In this document: piece by piece, positions 51,997-60,570 of the stretch
Layout: each line of letters begins with the position of its first letter
How positions within the stretch are numbered: position 1 is the stretch's first letter
Origin: Aliiroseovarius pelagivivens
Lineage (GTDB): Bacteria > Pseudomonadota > Alphaproteobacteria > Rhodobacterales > Rhodobacteraceae
Assembly: GCF_900302485.1 (NCBI RefSeq)
Contig: NZ_OMOI01000002.1
Location: forward strand, 310,001-374,000
Length of the DNA stretch: 64,000 nucleotides
Direction of reading: 5' to 3'
Notes under the pieces: model-generated
Told to the model about the DNA's origin: nothing
What the model saw: only the letters and a program-made list of their open reading frames with translations
The model's database searches: none
Made by a program: the position numbers and the translations under genes

Positions 51997-53664
51997 TTGA
52001 GACCTACAGGAAAGGGTGAATTTGAATCACTATACTTCGACTACCCCTCATTCACGGCTCCCGACAGGGAACATGTCCTGGCGCAAAACAGGTTCACGGT
52101 CGCCATTGTGGGTGCCGGCCCAGTGGGCATGTTTGCCGCTTTAACGATGGCGCGGTTTGGCATTCCTTCGGTTCTGTTCGACAACAAGGATACGTTCAAC
52201 GACGGCAGCCGCGCGATCTGCATTCAGCGCAGCAGCTATCAGGCACTTGAGCGTGCCGGAGCGGTGGCATCCTTTCTCGACAAACCTTATGGCTGGACCA
52301 AGGGGCGCACGTTCTATCGCGGCCAGCAGATTCTCGAATTCGAGATGCCGCATTCGGACAGCGACAAGTACCTGCCGATGTACAACATCCAGCAGCAATA
52401 TATCGAGCAATACCTGTGGGATGCGGTCGAAGCATCAGAATTGATCGAAACCCGCTGGTGCAGCGAAGTGACGGGTATCGAAGACACCGAAGGCGGGGTG
52501 CGGCTGAGTGTCCGGGATACGAATGGCGAATATACTTGTGATGCAGAGTGGGTCATGGCTGCCGACGGTGCCCGCAGCCCGATCCGCGGAATGCGCGGGC
52601 TTCGCCTCAAGGGCGACAATTTCCCCGGCCGTTATGTCATTGCCGATGTGCAAATGGATCATGACTATCCCACCATTCGCCGGGCCCTGTTCGACAGCAA
52701 GTCAAATCCTGACAAAACGATCCTGATTCACCGGCAGCCCGACAATATTTGGCGCATTGACTACCAGCTGCCCGAGGGGCAGACCGAAGAAGAGGCGATC
52801 CGAGAAGACAACATCCGCGCAAACGTTTCCCGTATCCTGAATGATATCGGCCATGAGGGCGCCTGGGAGTTGGAATGGTGGAGCATCTATGCGGCCAATA
52901 CACTGGCGCTTGATGATTACCGCGATGGCCGGGTGATTTTCATCGGGGACAGCGCTCATATTGTTCCGATTTTCGGCGTGCGGGGGCTCAATAACGGGCT
53001 GGCCGATGCCGAAAATGCAGGCTGGAAACTGGCGCGTGTGGTGAAAGGTTTGAGCGACGAGACCCTTCTTGACAGCTATTCGCCTGAACGGCGCGGTGCG
53101 ACGCTGGACGTCTTCGAAAATGCCAGCAAAAGCGCTCGTTTTATGACCCCGCCCACCAAGGGCTGGGCACTGATGCGTGACGCTGCTTTGTCCCTGTCGC
53201 TTAAACATGAATGGGCTGGGGAATTCGCCAATCCACGCCAGATGGTACCGTTCACCTATTCGGATGGCGGTGCGGTTCTGAAAACCACGTCTTCTGCATC
53301 AGGGCTCAAACCGGGGACAGTTTTGCCCGACGAAAAGCTTTCGGAGGGCACGTATTTGAGTGATCTTCTCGGCAACGGTTTCACACTATTGATGCTGAAC
53401 GACACGCCTGCCATCGACCTTGCAGAGCTTCGCAATTCTCTAACATCTGCCGATCCGGAACTTGAACTGGTTACCGGAAGCAAAATCCGCGAACAGTTTG
53501 GAGAACAGGCACTTCTGCGGGTCATAACTCGCTTGGAAATCGTGGATGGAGCGGTTCTTTTGATCCGGCCAGACGGGTATCTCGGGGCCATTTGGGACCC
53601 CAATACAGCGAGCGAAATCGTCGCTCAGGTCAAAAAAGCATATGGCAAGAAGGAGGCCAACTGA
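51997..53664 (+). CDS. FAD-dependent aromatic hydroxylase (MhpA-like), copy 2
   Basis: 555 residues from TTG 51997, with GGAAGGAA upstream. FAD motif VAIVGAGPVGMFAALTMA near residue 31; DG motif WVMAADGARSPIRG near 188; GDSAHIVPIFGVRGLNNGLA near 312 and NAGWKLARVV. It is colinear with copy 1 (SRAICIQ against SRAICFA; IQQQYIEQYL against LQQPYYEQFQ), but clearly diverged. It ends TGATG into the DUF2783 gene. Together with exporters and a LuxR regulator this second copy may serve a different aromatic compound. Confidence 0.9.
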   Translation: MRPTGKGEFESLYFDYPSFTAPDREHVLAQNRFTVAIVGAGPVGMFAALTMARFGIPSVLFDNKDTFNDGSRAICIQRSSYQALERAGAVASFLDKPYGWTKGRTFYRGQQILEFEMPHSDSDKYLPMYNIQQQYIEQYLWDAVEASELIETRWCSEVTGIEDTEGGVRLSVRDTNGEYTCDAEWVMAADGARSPIRGMRGLRLKGDNFPGRYVIADVQMDHDYPTIRRALFDSKSNPDKTILIHRQPDNIWRIDYQLPEGQTEEEAIREDNIRANVSRILNDIGHEGAWELEWWSIYAANTLALDDYRDGRVIFIGDSAHIVPIFGVRGLNNGLADAENAGWKLARVVKGLSDETLLDSYSPERRGATLDVFENASKSARFMTPPTKGWALMRDAALSLSLKHEWAGEFANPRQMVPFTYSDGGAVLKTTSSASGLKPGTVLPDEKLSEGTYLSDLLGNGFTLLMLNDTPAIDLAELRNSLTSADPELELVTGSKIREQFGEQALLRVITRLEIVDGAVLLIRPDGYLGAIWDPNTASEIVAQVKKAYGKKEAN

Positions 53665-53852
53665 TGCCGCTCGATTTTTCCGATCTTGAAACTTTCTATG
53701 AAGAATTGGCCATAGCATTGGATGCTGTTGCTGAGAACGACCGAGAGCTGCTCCTGAGCAAGCTCAGCCTGCTTATGGCGCGGGAACTGGGGGATGGCGC
53801 ACGCACGATAGAATTGATCAGCTCTGCTCGGAATAATCTTGACCAAGAATGA
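53664..53852 (+). CDS. DUF2783-family small protein, copy 2
   Basis: 62 residues (MPLDFSDLETFYEELAIALD), its ATG sharing a base with the hydroxylase stop; AGGAGG precedes it. It aligns without gaps to copy 1 over about 45 residues: xxFYxxLxxA, then L-x3-L-x-L and GD at the same spacing. This repeats the hydroxylase-DUF2783 order seen at 45.9-47.7 kb, with even tighter coupling. Confidence 0.8.
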   Translation: MPLDFSDLETFYEELAIALDAVAENDRELLLSKLSLLMARELGDGARTIELISSARNNLDQE

Positions 53853-53895
53853 TCTGGCCATTGCTTACCCTTTGAATGCCTTCCAGAATGTGCGC

Positions 53896-54648
53896 ATGTC
53901 TAATAATGCGCACAGTTCCAACTCTTCCTCTTCAGACCTGTTATCGGAATTGGCTGCCTGTATGGGAAAAGTGGGCGACAGGAGTTTCAACCAAGCTTTC
54001 CTGAACCTAGTCGAAACCCAATTGGGGGCTGATCAGGTCATGGTGTTTTCCTATGGTGCCAGCAAACCGACCTGTTACCTGTCCTACAACACTCACCCGG
54101 AAAAAAACGCCAATCAGTTGGCTCAGGCGTATCTTGAAACCGGCTATGCCGATGATCCCCTGCAACCGCAGATTTCTCGGTTGGCCGGCATCAATGGGAC
54201 CGATGTGTTCTCCTTGAGTACATTGGCGACAAACATGGCTCCACTTTATCGGCACCGGTTTTTTGAGCTACCGGGAATCGTCGACAAGCTGACGGTGCTG
54301 GCGCGGCGGGATACGTCCTGCCTTGGGGTGAATTTCTATCGTTTCGCTGACAGCGGTGCCTTTGCGCCAGAGCTTACAGCCAACCCGGTCCTGGATGTTC
54401 TGGGGCAGTTGGCGCTGCTGCATTATTCCGACAGTCAGCCACAAGACATGCTCAGCCCGCTTTTGTCCTTATCCGAGCGTGAACGTGAGATATGCGAGGG
54501 TATCCTGCGAGGCAAGACGACGGATGCGATTGCCTGGGAGCTTGAGGTGGCGCCCAGTACAGTAACCACCTATCGCAAACGTGCTTACATAAAGTTGGGG
54601 ATCAATTCGAAACCAGCGTTGTTCACGTTGTGCGGAACGGATCGGTAA
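53896..54648 (+). CDS. LuxR-family transcriptional regulator
   Basis: 250 residues from ATG 53896; a TTG at 53839 overlapping the DUF2783 gene would add 19 residues. The C-terminal LuxR HTH is complete: LSLSEREREICEGILRGKTT, then DAIAWELEVAPSTVTTYRKR and KLGI. The N-terminal 170 residues do not show the Trp/Tyr pattern of acyl-homoserine-lactone domains that I could recognise, so the signal is unknown. No luxI gene is seen. Likely targets are the flanking hydroxylase and exporter genes, which share an inverted repeat. Confidence 0.88.
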   Translation: MSNNAHSSNSSSSDLLSELAACMGKVGDRSFNQAFLNLVETQLGADQVMVFSYGASKPTCYLSYNTHPEKNANQLAQAYLETGYADDPLQPQISRLAGINGTDVFSLSTLATNMAPLYRHRFFELPGIVDKLTVLARRDTSCLGVNFYRFADSGAFAPELTANPVLDVLGQLALLHYSDSQPQDMLSPLLSLSEREREICEGILRGKTTDAIAWELEVAPSTVTTYRKRAYIKLGINSKPALFTLCGTDR

Positions 54649-54657
54649 GTGCCAAGC

Positions 54658-54680
54658 TTGTCCCCCTTTTGGGCGGACAG
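54658..54680. promoter_or_regulatory. Inverted repeat upstream of the exporter gene
   Basis: TTGTCC at 54658 and GGACAG ending at 54680 form the second copy of the 23-base site described at 51912-51934. It lies 59 bases before the GTG start at 54740. Confidence 0.6.
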
Positions 54681-54739
54681 TGAAATCCAGTCTTTTGCAG
54701 CATTATGCATCTCATTGTCTTTGACGTGTGGAGCACGGT

Positions 54740-55975
54740 GTGACGGATTCAACAAGCACGCTTACCCGAAGCGATGTACCGATGCTGGCCTTTCTCGGCG
54801 GACTCACCAGCCTGACGGCAATTGCCACAGATATTTCGTTGCCCGCGATCCCGGCGCTCGCCAGCCAATTCGCCGTAGATGTGTCCGCAACCCACGCAAT
54901 CGTCAGCCTGTTCCTGCTGGGCTATGCCGTCATGCAACCTTTCTATGGGCCGCTGTCGGACAGCTATGGTCGAAAACCCGTATTGCTGTTGGGATTGATG
55001 ATTTTCGCACTGGCCAGTGCGCTTTCATTGCAGGCAAGCTCGATCGAGGCCCTATATACGCTGCGGTTCCTGCAGGGAATGGGGGCCGGCTGTGGCCCGA
55101 TTTTGGCGCGGGCCATTTTGAGGGATTGCTACTCGGGTGCGCGGGCGGAACGCGCTATGGCCATGGTCATGTTCGCCATGGCTTTTGGCCCCCTGATAGC
55201 ACCGACGCTAGGCGGTGTTCTGGTCGCAATCTTCGGTGTTGCAGGCGTGTTCTGGGCCCTGAGCGGATTGTCCATTCTAACGCTCGCCATAACGCTCGTT
55301 TGGTTCAGGGAAACTTTTCCGGCGAGGCAGGCCGAGTCACTAAATTTCCGTGGATCCTTGCGCAGCTATGTCCTTGTCATCAGACATCCCGCTTCACGTG
55401 CCTATATGCTGTCCGGAGGGTTCATTTACGCCAGCATGCTTTGCTACATCTCGGCCTCTCCGGCAGTACTGATTGATGGCTTCGGGTTGCCGGCCGAGCA
55501 GTACGGGTACTATTTTGCCCTATCGGCTTCAGCCTTGCTATGCGGCGCACTTCTCAACGCGCGCTTGCTGAAACGGGTGCCTTTTCACATGGTCTCAGCC
55601 ATGGGGCTTGCCGTTTCTCTTGTCGGCGGGGTGCTGATGCTGGTCCTGTCGATGTTACAGATACACGTACCGCTCGCCGTTGCAGGGCCCGCTGCTTGCG
55701 TGGTTTTCGGGCTCGCCATCGTGCTGCCCAACGCCACGGCGCGTGCCATGCAACCGTTTGCGGCTCGGGCGGGCACGGCCTCTGCCGCGATCGGCAGTAT
55801 CCAGATCAGTCTTGGTGTCGCCGCGGGCTACGCAACCGGGATCTTCTACGACCAAACCGCCTTACCCCTGAGCATTGGCCTGTCCCTGTGTGCCGGACTG
55901 GCGGCCGTCTGCTTCCAACTTGCTCGCCAAAGCGAGGCCAGGCACCTTCAAGGAGCCAAGAATGCCAACTGTTGA
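54740..55975 (+). CDS. Bcr/CflA-type multidrug efflux MFS transporter
   Basis: 411 residues from GTG 54740, which has GGAG 6 bases upstream; an earlier GTG at 54728 is possible. Twelve membrane segments. Bcr/CflA features: the first helix ATDISLPAIPALASQF with the conserved TDxxLPA, then YGPLSDSYGRKPVLLLGL (MFS motif A) and RFLQGMGAGCGPILARAILR (motif C-like). Drug/H+ antiporter of the inner membrane. Its end overlaps the LysE-type gene by 14 bases. Probably controlled with the hydroxylase by the LuxR regulator. Confidence 0.92.
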   Translation: MTDSTSTLTRSDVPMLAFLGGLTSLTAIATDISLPAIPALASQFAVDVSATHAIVSLFLLGYAVMQPFYGPLSDSYGRKPVLLLGLMIFALASALSLQASSIEALYTLRFLQGMGAGCGPILARAILRDCYSGARAERAMAMVMFAMAFGPLIAPTLGGVLVAIFGVAGVFWALSGLSILTLAITLVWFRETFPARQAESLNFRGSLRSYVLVIRHPASRAYMLSGGFIYASMLCYISASPAVLIDGFGLPAEQYGYYFALSASALLCGALLNARLLKRVPFHMVSAMGLAVSLVGGVLMLVLSMLQIHVPLAVAGPAACVVFGLAIVLPNATARAMQPFAARAGTASAAIGSIQISLGVAAGYATGIFYDQTALPLSIGLSLCAGLAAVCFQLARQSEARHLQGAKNANC

Positions 55976-56591
55976 AACCCTGGTCGTCTTTATATCCGCA
56001 TCTGCTCTGCTGGCACTCGTCCCTGGTCCAGACAATATTTTCGTGATGACCCAATCGGCCGTGTCCGGACGTTGATCAGGATTGCTGGTGACACTTGGAC
56101 TTTGCCTGGGCTTGCTTGTGCATACTCTTGCGGTAACCGTAGGCCTGGCTGCCGTGGTGCAGACCATGCCGTCGGCCTTTACCGCTTTGAAAACCATCGG
56201 CGCAGCGTATTTGGTCTATCTGGCCTGGGGCGTTCTGCGTGCAGGGCCCGGCAAACTGAGCGCCAATGGGGCACCTCTGCAGTCGATGCCCCGCCTGGTT
56301 GGCCGGGGTTTGATTATGAACCTGTCGAACCCGAAGGTTGCGATCTTCATGCTCGCGTTCCTGCCCCAATTCGTTGATCCGACACAGAGGGATGTCGAAG
56401 GACAACTTCTCGTTTTGGGGCTGGTTATAACAGATGTGACGATGATCGCGTTCGGCAGTATCGCCTTGTTGTCCAGCCTCGCCAGCGAACGCCTTTCTCA
56501 ATCGCAAAGAACCCAGACTCTCCTACAAAGGTCTACAGGGATCGTGTTTCTTGGTCTCGCCGCAAATTTGATCAGTTCGGATACGCGATAG
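55962..56591 (+). pseudogene. LysE/RhtB-family amino-acid exporter with an in-frame stop
   Basis: From ATG 55962 (AAGGAGCC upstream) the frame reads a normal LysE start (LLALVPGPDNIFVMTQSAVS, then GR), then TGA at 56073-56075, then continues in frame as SGLLVTLGLCLGLLVHTLAV to the stop at 56591. Whole length 209 codons is normal for the family. The TGA replaces the position where relatives have Arg or a similar residue, explained by one C-to-T change of CGA. A restart at TTG 56082 would lack the first helix. Probably inactive. Confidence 0.8.
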
Positions 56592-56729
56592 CAGCGCCTA
56601 TTTGTGCGGCCGATTTGATGTGGATCACACGCGCATTGCTGACATTGGAGTGGCAGCAGCGAGAGTCCGCTTCCCGCCCGTTCAGTACATTCAATTATCC
56701 ACTCTTTTGATTTCCCACGCTGGGTGCTC

Positions 56730-56758
56730 TTGACGCCCAGAAGCGCATGAAATATGTC
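56730..56758 (+). promoter_or_regulatory. Promoter of tRNA-Gly(TCC)
   Basis: TTGACG (56730-56735), 17-base spacer, TATGTC (56753-56758), ending 13 bases before the tRNA. The same boxes and spacing are kept in the orphan copy at 24977-25005, although flanking bases differ. Confidence 0.7.
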
Positions 56759-56771
56759 CTGTTTTTAATGA

Positions 56772-56845
56772 GCGGGCGTTGTGTAGTGGTAAGACCTTAG
56801 CCTTCCAAGCTAATGACGCGGGTTCGATTCCCGCCGCCCGCTCCA
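56772..56845 (+). tRNA. tRNA-Gly(TCC)
   Basis: 74 bases with CCA encoded. Acceptor GCGGGCG pairs with CGCCCGC; the discriminator is T. The anticodon arm is TTAGC-CTTCCAA-GCTAA with anticodon TCC, and the T arm contains GGTTCGATTCC. Its first 40 bases and promoter recur at 24945-25058. The proposed recombination site is the identical 33-base core 56779-56811, so the 5' part probably came with the island and the 3' part belonged to the original chromosome. Confidence 0.95.
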
Positions 56846-57183
56846 GAAACCCCGCACATCACTGGATCTTCTGCCTACTCGGCTGAAACCAAGGCGCTAT
56901 CGCTTTATTTGACGCAACCGCGACGCGGGGCGGCCCCACCCACGCCTTCAAGGTTGAAGCGGGCGAATTACAGCCTCAGAACAGCTTCGCCATGCCAGCT
57001 TTTCCTGTTGTCTGCCAAACCCAATTCGGGCCCTCAAAGAGGATGCTCAGCACCTGATCGACGCGCTTTGCGGTTGGCCCGAGATCAGGCCGTCTAAGCC
57101 ATAGAAAACAGAGCCCGCCCCGCCTGTTTCGCCCATCTAAGGCCACATTTGGGCCTAAAATATCGCACCGTGACAATTTACGG
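56846..57183. other. Gene-free stretch between the tRNA and the rhamnose operon
   Basis: 338 bases. Open frames here extend from the tRNA or run antisense without ribosome sites, and resemble nothing known. A small AGGCC/GGCCT stem is at about 57139-57158. A possible promoter (GTGACA, 17 bases, TATTTG) at about 57170-57198 overlaps the following hairpin. Confidence 0.4.
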
Positions 57184-57211
57184 CTGCCTTGCTATTTGCG
57201 AGGCAGTTTTT
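57184..57211 (+). terminator. Intrinsic terminator-like hairpin just upstream of rfbC
   Basis: CTGCCTTGC and GCGAGGCAG form a 9-bp stem with one G-T pair around TATTT, followed by five T. It stops transcripts arriving from the tRNA side. It ends only 16 bases before the rfbC start codon, so if the rfb promoter is upstream it would act as an attenuator. Confidence 0.65.
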
Positions 57212-57227
57212 GTGCGGGAGTCCATTT

Positions 57228-57788
57228 GTGAAGATAACTGAAACCACCCTGCCCGGAGTGCTTTTGCTGGAACCCGCCCGTTTCGGGGATGACCGCGGTT
57301 TTTTCTCGGAAAGCTGGAACCGTCAGCGGATGTCCGAGAACGGCATCGATATTGATTTCGTTCAAGACAATCATTCCCTGTCCCGGCAGGTGGGTACGGT
57401 GCGTGGACTGCATTTCCAATCGCCCCCTCATGCGCAGGCCAAGCTGGTACGCTGTGGGCGTGGATCACTGTTCGATGTGGCCGTCGACATCCGCAAAGGC
57501 AGCCCGACTTATGGGCAATGGGTTGGATACGAGCTGAGCTTCGAAAATGGCCGCCAGCTTCTGGTGCCCGAGGGCTTCCTGCACGGTTTCATCACCCGCA
57601 GCCCAGACACAGAAATCGTCTATAAATGCTCGGATTACTATGCACCGGACTGTGACGGCGCCGTGCGTTGGGACAGTTGCGGCATCGACTGGGATTTCGA
57701 CGGAGAGCCGCAGTTGTCGCCCAAAGATCAGGACGCCCCAGCACTGGCCGATTTTGACAGCCCCTTCACATATGGGGTCTCCGCATGA
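57228..57788 (+). CDS. rfbC: dTDP-4-dehydrorhamnose 3,5-epimerase
   Basis: 186 residues from GTG 57228 ([20 protein letters not shown]), with GGGAG upstream. RmlC marks: [31 protein letters not shown] with the catalytic His, and [11 protein letters not shown] near 118. It epimerises dTDP-4-keto-6-deoxyglucose at C3 and C5. First gene of the dTDP-L-rhamnose operon, overlapping rfbB by 4 bases. Confidence 0.96.
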   Translation: MKITETTLPGVLLLEPARFGDDRGFFSESWNRQRMSENGIDIDFVQDNHSLSRQVGTVRGLHFQSPPHAQAKLVRCGRGSLFDVAVDIRKGSPTYGQWVGYELSFENGRQLLVPEGFLHGFITRSPDTEIVYKCSDYYAPDCDGAVRWDSCGIDWDFDGEPQLSPKDQDAPALADFDSPFTYGVSA

Positions 57789-58825
57789 AGATCCTGATCA
57801 CAGGTGGCGCTGGGTTTATCGGCTCGGCTGTGGTGCGACTGGCCGTGTCGCGCGGGCATCAGGTCGTCAATCTGGACGCGCTGACCTATGCCGGGCGACT
57901 GGAAAACGTGGCCCCCGTGGCAGACGACCCGAACTATGTGTTTGAACATGCCGACATCCGCGACCGCGCTGCGTTGGATCGGGTCTTTGCCACTCACAAA
58001 CCCGATGCGGTGATGCATCTGGCCGCCGAAAGCCATGTAGACCGGTCCATCGACGGGCCGGGCGATTTTATCGAGACCAACATCACCGGTACCTACAACA
58101 TGCTGGAAGCCGCACGCACCCATTGGGTGCACGAAGGCAAGCCCGAGGGCTTTCGCTTCCACCATATCTCGACCGACGAGGTCTATGGTTCGCTGGGTGA
58201 GGACGGCTTGTTCACCGAGCAGACCCCCTATGACCCCCGTTCGCCCTATTCGGCGTCCAAAGCCAGTTCCGATCATCTGGTGCGCGCGTGGTTTCATACC
58301 TACGGGCTTCCCGTGGTCCTGACCAACTGCTCGAACAATTACGGCCCCTATCACTTCCCCGAAAAGCTGATCCCGAAGGTCATTCTGAACGCGCTTCAGG
58401 GCAAAGAGATTCCGGTCTATGGCCAAGGCCTGAACGTGCGCGATTGGTTGTATGTTGAAGATCACGCCGACGCGCTGCTTCTGGCCGTCACGAAAGGCAC
58501 CCCCGGCGAAAGCTACAACGTCGGTGGCGAGAACGAGCGGCGCAATATTGATCTTGTCACCACCATCTGCGCCCTTCTGGACGACATGCGCCCGGGAACT
58601 GCGCCTTACGCCGATTTGATCCGCTATGTGGAAGATCGCCCCGGCCATGATGCGCGCTATGCGATTGATCCGACCTTTATCGGAAAAACGCTGGGCTGGC
58701 GTCCGTCCGTCACCGTGGAAGAGGGACTGCGCAAGACCGTTCAGTGGTATCTGGACAATCAAGCCTGGTGGAAGCCCCTTTTGGACACCGATGGCGTCGG
58801 CACCCGTGTGGGAGTAAGCACATGA
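57785..58825 (+). CDS. rfbB: dTDP-glucose 4,6-dehydratase
   Basis: 346 residues, extended SDR. NAD motif [14 protein letters not shown] at the N-terminus, [23 protein letters not shown] with the catalytic Thr-Asp-Glu, and [15 protein letters not shown] with Tyr and Lys. [13 protein letters not shown] and [10 protein letters not shown] follow. It makes dTDP-4-keto-6-deoxy-glucose. Overlaps rfbC and rfbD by four bases each. Confidence 0.97.
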   Translation: MKILITGGAGFIGSAVVRLAVSRGHQVVNLDALTYAGRLENVAPVADDPNYVFEHADIRDRAALDRVFATHKPDAVMHLAAESHVDRSIDGPGDFIETNITGTYNMLEAARTHWVHEGKPEGFRFHHISTDEVYGSLGEDGLFTEQTPYDPRSPYSASKASSDHLVRAWFHTYGLPVVLTNCSNNYGPYHFPEKLIPKVILNALQGKEIPVYGQGLNVRDWLYVEDHADALLLAVTKGTPGESYNVGGENERRNIDLVTTICALLDDMRPGTAPYADLIRYVEDRPGHDARYAIDPTFIGKTLGWRPSVTVEEGLRKTVQWYLDNQAWWKPLLDTDGVGTRVGVST

Positions 58826-59676
58826 CGCTTCTGGTTTTTGGCAGAACCGGGCAGGTTGCTCTGGAACTGCAAGCGCGTTCCCCTGACGCTATTTTTCTGG
58901 GTCGCGAGCAAGCGGATCTGACCGATCCTGATGCCTGTGCTGCGATGATCCACAAATACGCGCCCAGCGCCGTGATCAACGCCGCCGCCTATACCGCCGT
59001 GGACCGGGCCGAAGAAGACGAGGCCACTACACTTGCGGTGAATGGCATCGCGCCCGGCGCTATGGCGCAAGTCTGTGCAGAGTTGGGTGTTCCCTTCGTC
59101 CATATCTCGACCGACTATGTCTTTGCTGGCGACGGGGATACGCCGTGGACACCCAACGACGCGGTCTCTCCGCCCAACGCCTATGGCCGCACCAAACTGG
59201 CGGGCGAAGACCGCGTGCGTGCAGCGGGTGGAGCCTATGCTATTCTGAGGACCTCGTGGGTTGTTTCGGCACATGGCAACAACTTCGTGAAAACCATGCT
59301 GCGCCTTGGGGCCGAGCGCGACAAGCTGACCATCGTGGCCGACCAGATCGGCGGCCCAACCCCGGCCGGAGCCATTGCCGAGGCGTGTTTGTCCATCGCG
59401 GATCAGCTATGCGCCCAGCCGGACCGCGCAGGCACCTATCATTTCTCGGGCGCGCCCGACACCAGCTGGGCCGACTTCGCACGCGAGATCTTTGCCCAAT
59501 CCGGCACCGAATGCGAGGTCGAAGACATTCCGACCACAGCCTTCCCAACGCCGGCAACACGCCCGCTGAACTCGCGGCTCGACTGCACGACCACCCAGCA
59601 GGTCTTTGGCATCGCCCGCCCCAAGTGGCGTGACGGGCTTTCCGCGATCCTGACTCAACTCGGAGCACGCACATGA
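58822..59676 (+). CDS. rfbD: dTDP-4-dehydrorhamnose reductase
   Basis: 284 residues from ATG 58822, overlapping rfbB by ATGA. N-terminal [11 protein letters not shown] (GxxGQxG-type NADPH site), [22 protein letters not shown] and [10 protein letters not shown] with catalytic Tyr and Lys are standard RmlD features. It reduces the keto sugar to dTDP-L-rhamnose with NADPH. Its stop overlaps rfbA. Confidence 0.96.
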   Translation: MTLLVFGRTGQVALELQARSPDAIFLGREQADLTDPDACAAMIHKYAPSAVINAAAYTAVDRAEEDEATTLAVNGIAPGAMAQVCAELGVPFVHISTDYVFAGDGDTPWTPNDAVSPPNAYGRTKLAGEDRVRAAGGAYAILRTSWVVSAHGNNFVKTMLRLGAERDKLTIVADQIGGPTPAGAIAEACLSIADQLCAQPDRAGTYHFSGAPDTSWADFAREIFAQSGTECEVEDIPTTAFPTPATRPLNSRLDCTTTQQVFGIARPKWRDGLSAILTQLGART

Positions 59677-60569
59677 CATCCTCGATCACAGGCTCGACCA
59701 CGGGACGCAAAGGGATCATTCTGGCAGGTGGCTCGGGCACACGGCTCTATCCGATCACCATCGGCATCTCGAAACAGCTTCTGCCGATCTATGACAAGCC
59801 GATGATTTATTACCCGCTGTCCGTGCTGATGCTGGCAGGCATCCGCGAGATCGCGATGATCACCACGCCACAGGATCAGGACCAGTTCAAGCGCACCCTA
59901 GGCGATGGCAGCCAATGGGGTATCTCGCTGACCTATATCACTCAGCCCTCGCCTGACGGTCTGGCACAGGCCTATCTGCTGGCCGAAGATTTTCTGGATG
60001 GTGCGCCGTCGGCCATGGTGCTGGGCGACAATATCTTTTTCGGCCACGGCCTGCCTGAACTTCTGGATCTGGCCGATCAACGCACCGATGGCGGTACTGT
60101 ATTTGGCTATCACGTTGCCGATCCGGAACGCTATGGCGTGGTCAGCTTTGATGAAAACGGCGTGGCCCAGCAGATCATCGAGAAACCCGCCGTCCCGCCC
60201 TCGCGCTATGCGGTGACGGGCCTGTATTTTCTGGACGGTGACGCGCCACGTCTTGCGCGCGAGGTCCGCCCATCAGAGCGGGGCGAGCTTGAGATCACCA
60301 CACTGCTTGAAATGTACTTGAACGCCGGAAAACTGGATGTGCAGCGCATGGGTCGCGGCTATGCGTGGCTGGACACCGGCACCCATGGCAGCCTTCTGGA
60401 CGCAGGCAACTTTGTGCGCACGCTAGAGCGCCGTCAGGGTCTGCAAACCGGCTGCCTGGACGAGATCGCCTATCTGTCCGGCTGGATCAGCGCCGACCAA
60501 CTGTCGGAACGTGCGGACACATTCGAGAAGAACGATTATGGCACCTATCTGAAGGGGCTGCTTAGCTAA
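59673..60569 (+). CDS. rfbA: Glucose-1-phosphate thymidylyltransferase
   Basis: 298 residues. The nucleotidyltransferase signature ILAGGSGTRLYPITIGISKQ lies near residue 17; YDKPMIYYPLSVLMLAGI, LGDNIFFGHGL with the metal Asp, and GYAWLDTGTH are RmlA marks. It makes dTDP-glucose from dTTP and glucose-1-phosphate. Last of the four rhamnose genes; a glycosyltransferase gene follows after 1 base. Confidence 0.97.
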   Translation: MTSSITGSTTGRKGIILAGGSGTRLYPITIGISKQLLPIYDKPMIYYPLSVLMLAGIREIAMITTPQDQDQFKRTLGDGSQWGISLTYITQPSPDGLAQAYLLAEDFLDGAPSAMVLGDNIFFGHGLPELLDLADQRTDGGTVFGYHVADPERYGVVSFDENGVAQQIIEKPAVPPSRYAVTGLYFLDGDAPRLAREVRPSERGELEITTLLEMYLNAGKLDVQRMGRGYAWLDTGTHGSLLDAGNFVRTLERRQGLQTGCLDEIAYLSGWISADQLSERADTFEKNDYGTYLKGLLS

Positions 60570-60570
60570 G

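Noticed and set aside
53896..54648. Acyl-homoserine-lactone quorum-sensing receptor
   Set aside because: Only the LuxR HTH is certain; the ligand-binding residue pattern was not recognised and no luxI is present.
56813..57097. Open frame beginning in the tRNA-Gly
   Set aside because: Starts inside the T arm of the tRNA (TRVRFPPPAP is the usual artefact of reading a tRNA end) and has no ribosome site.
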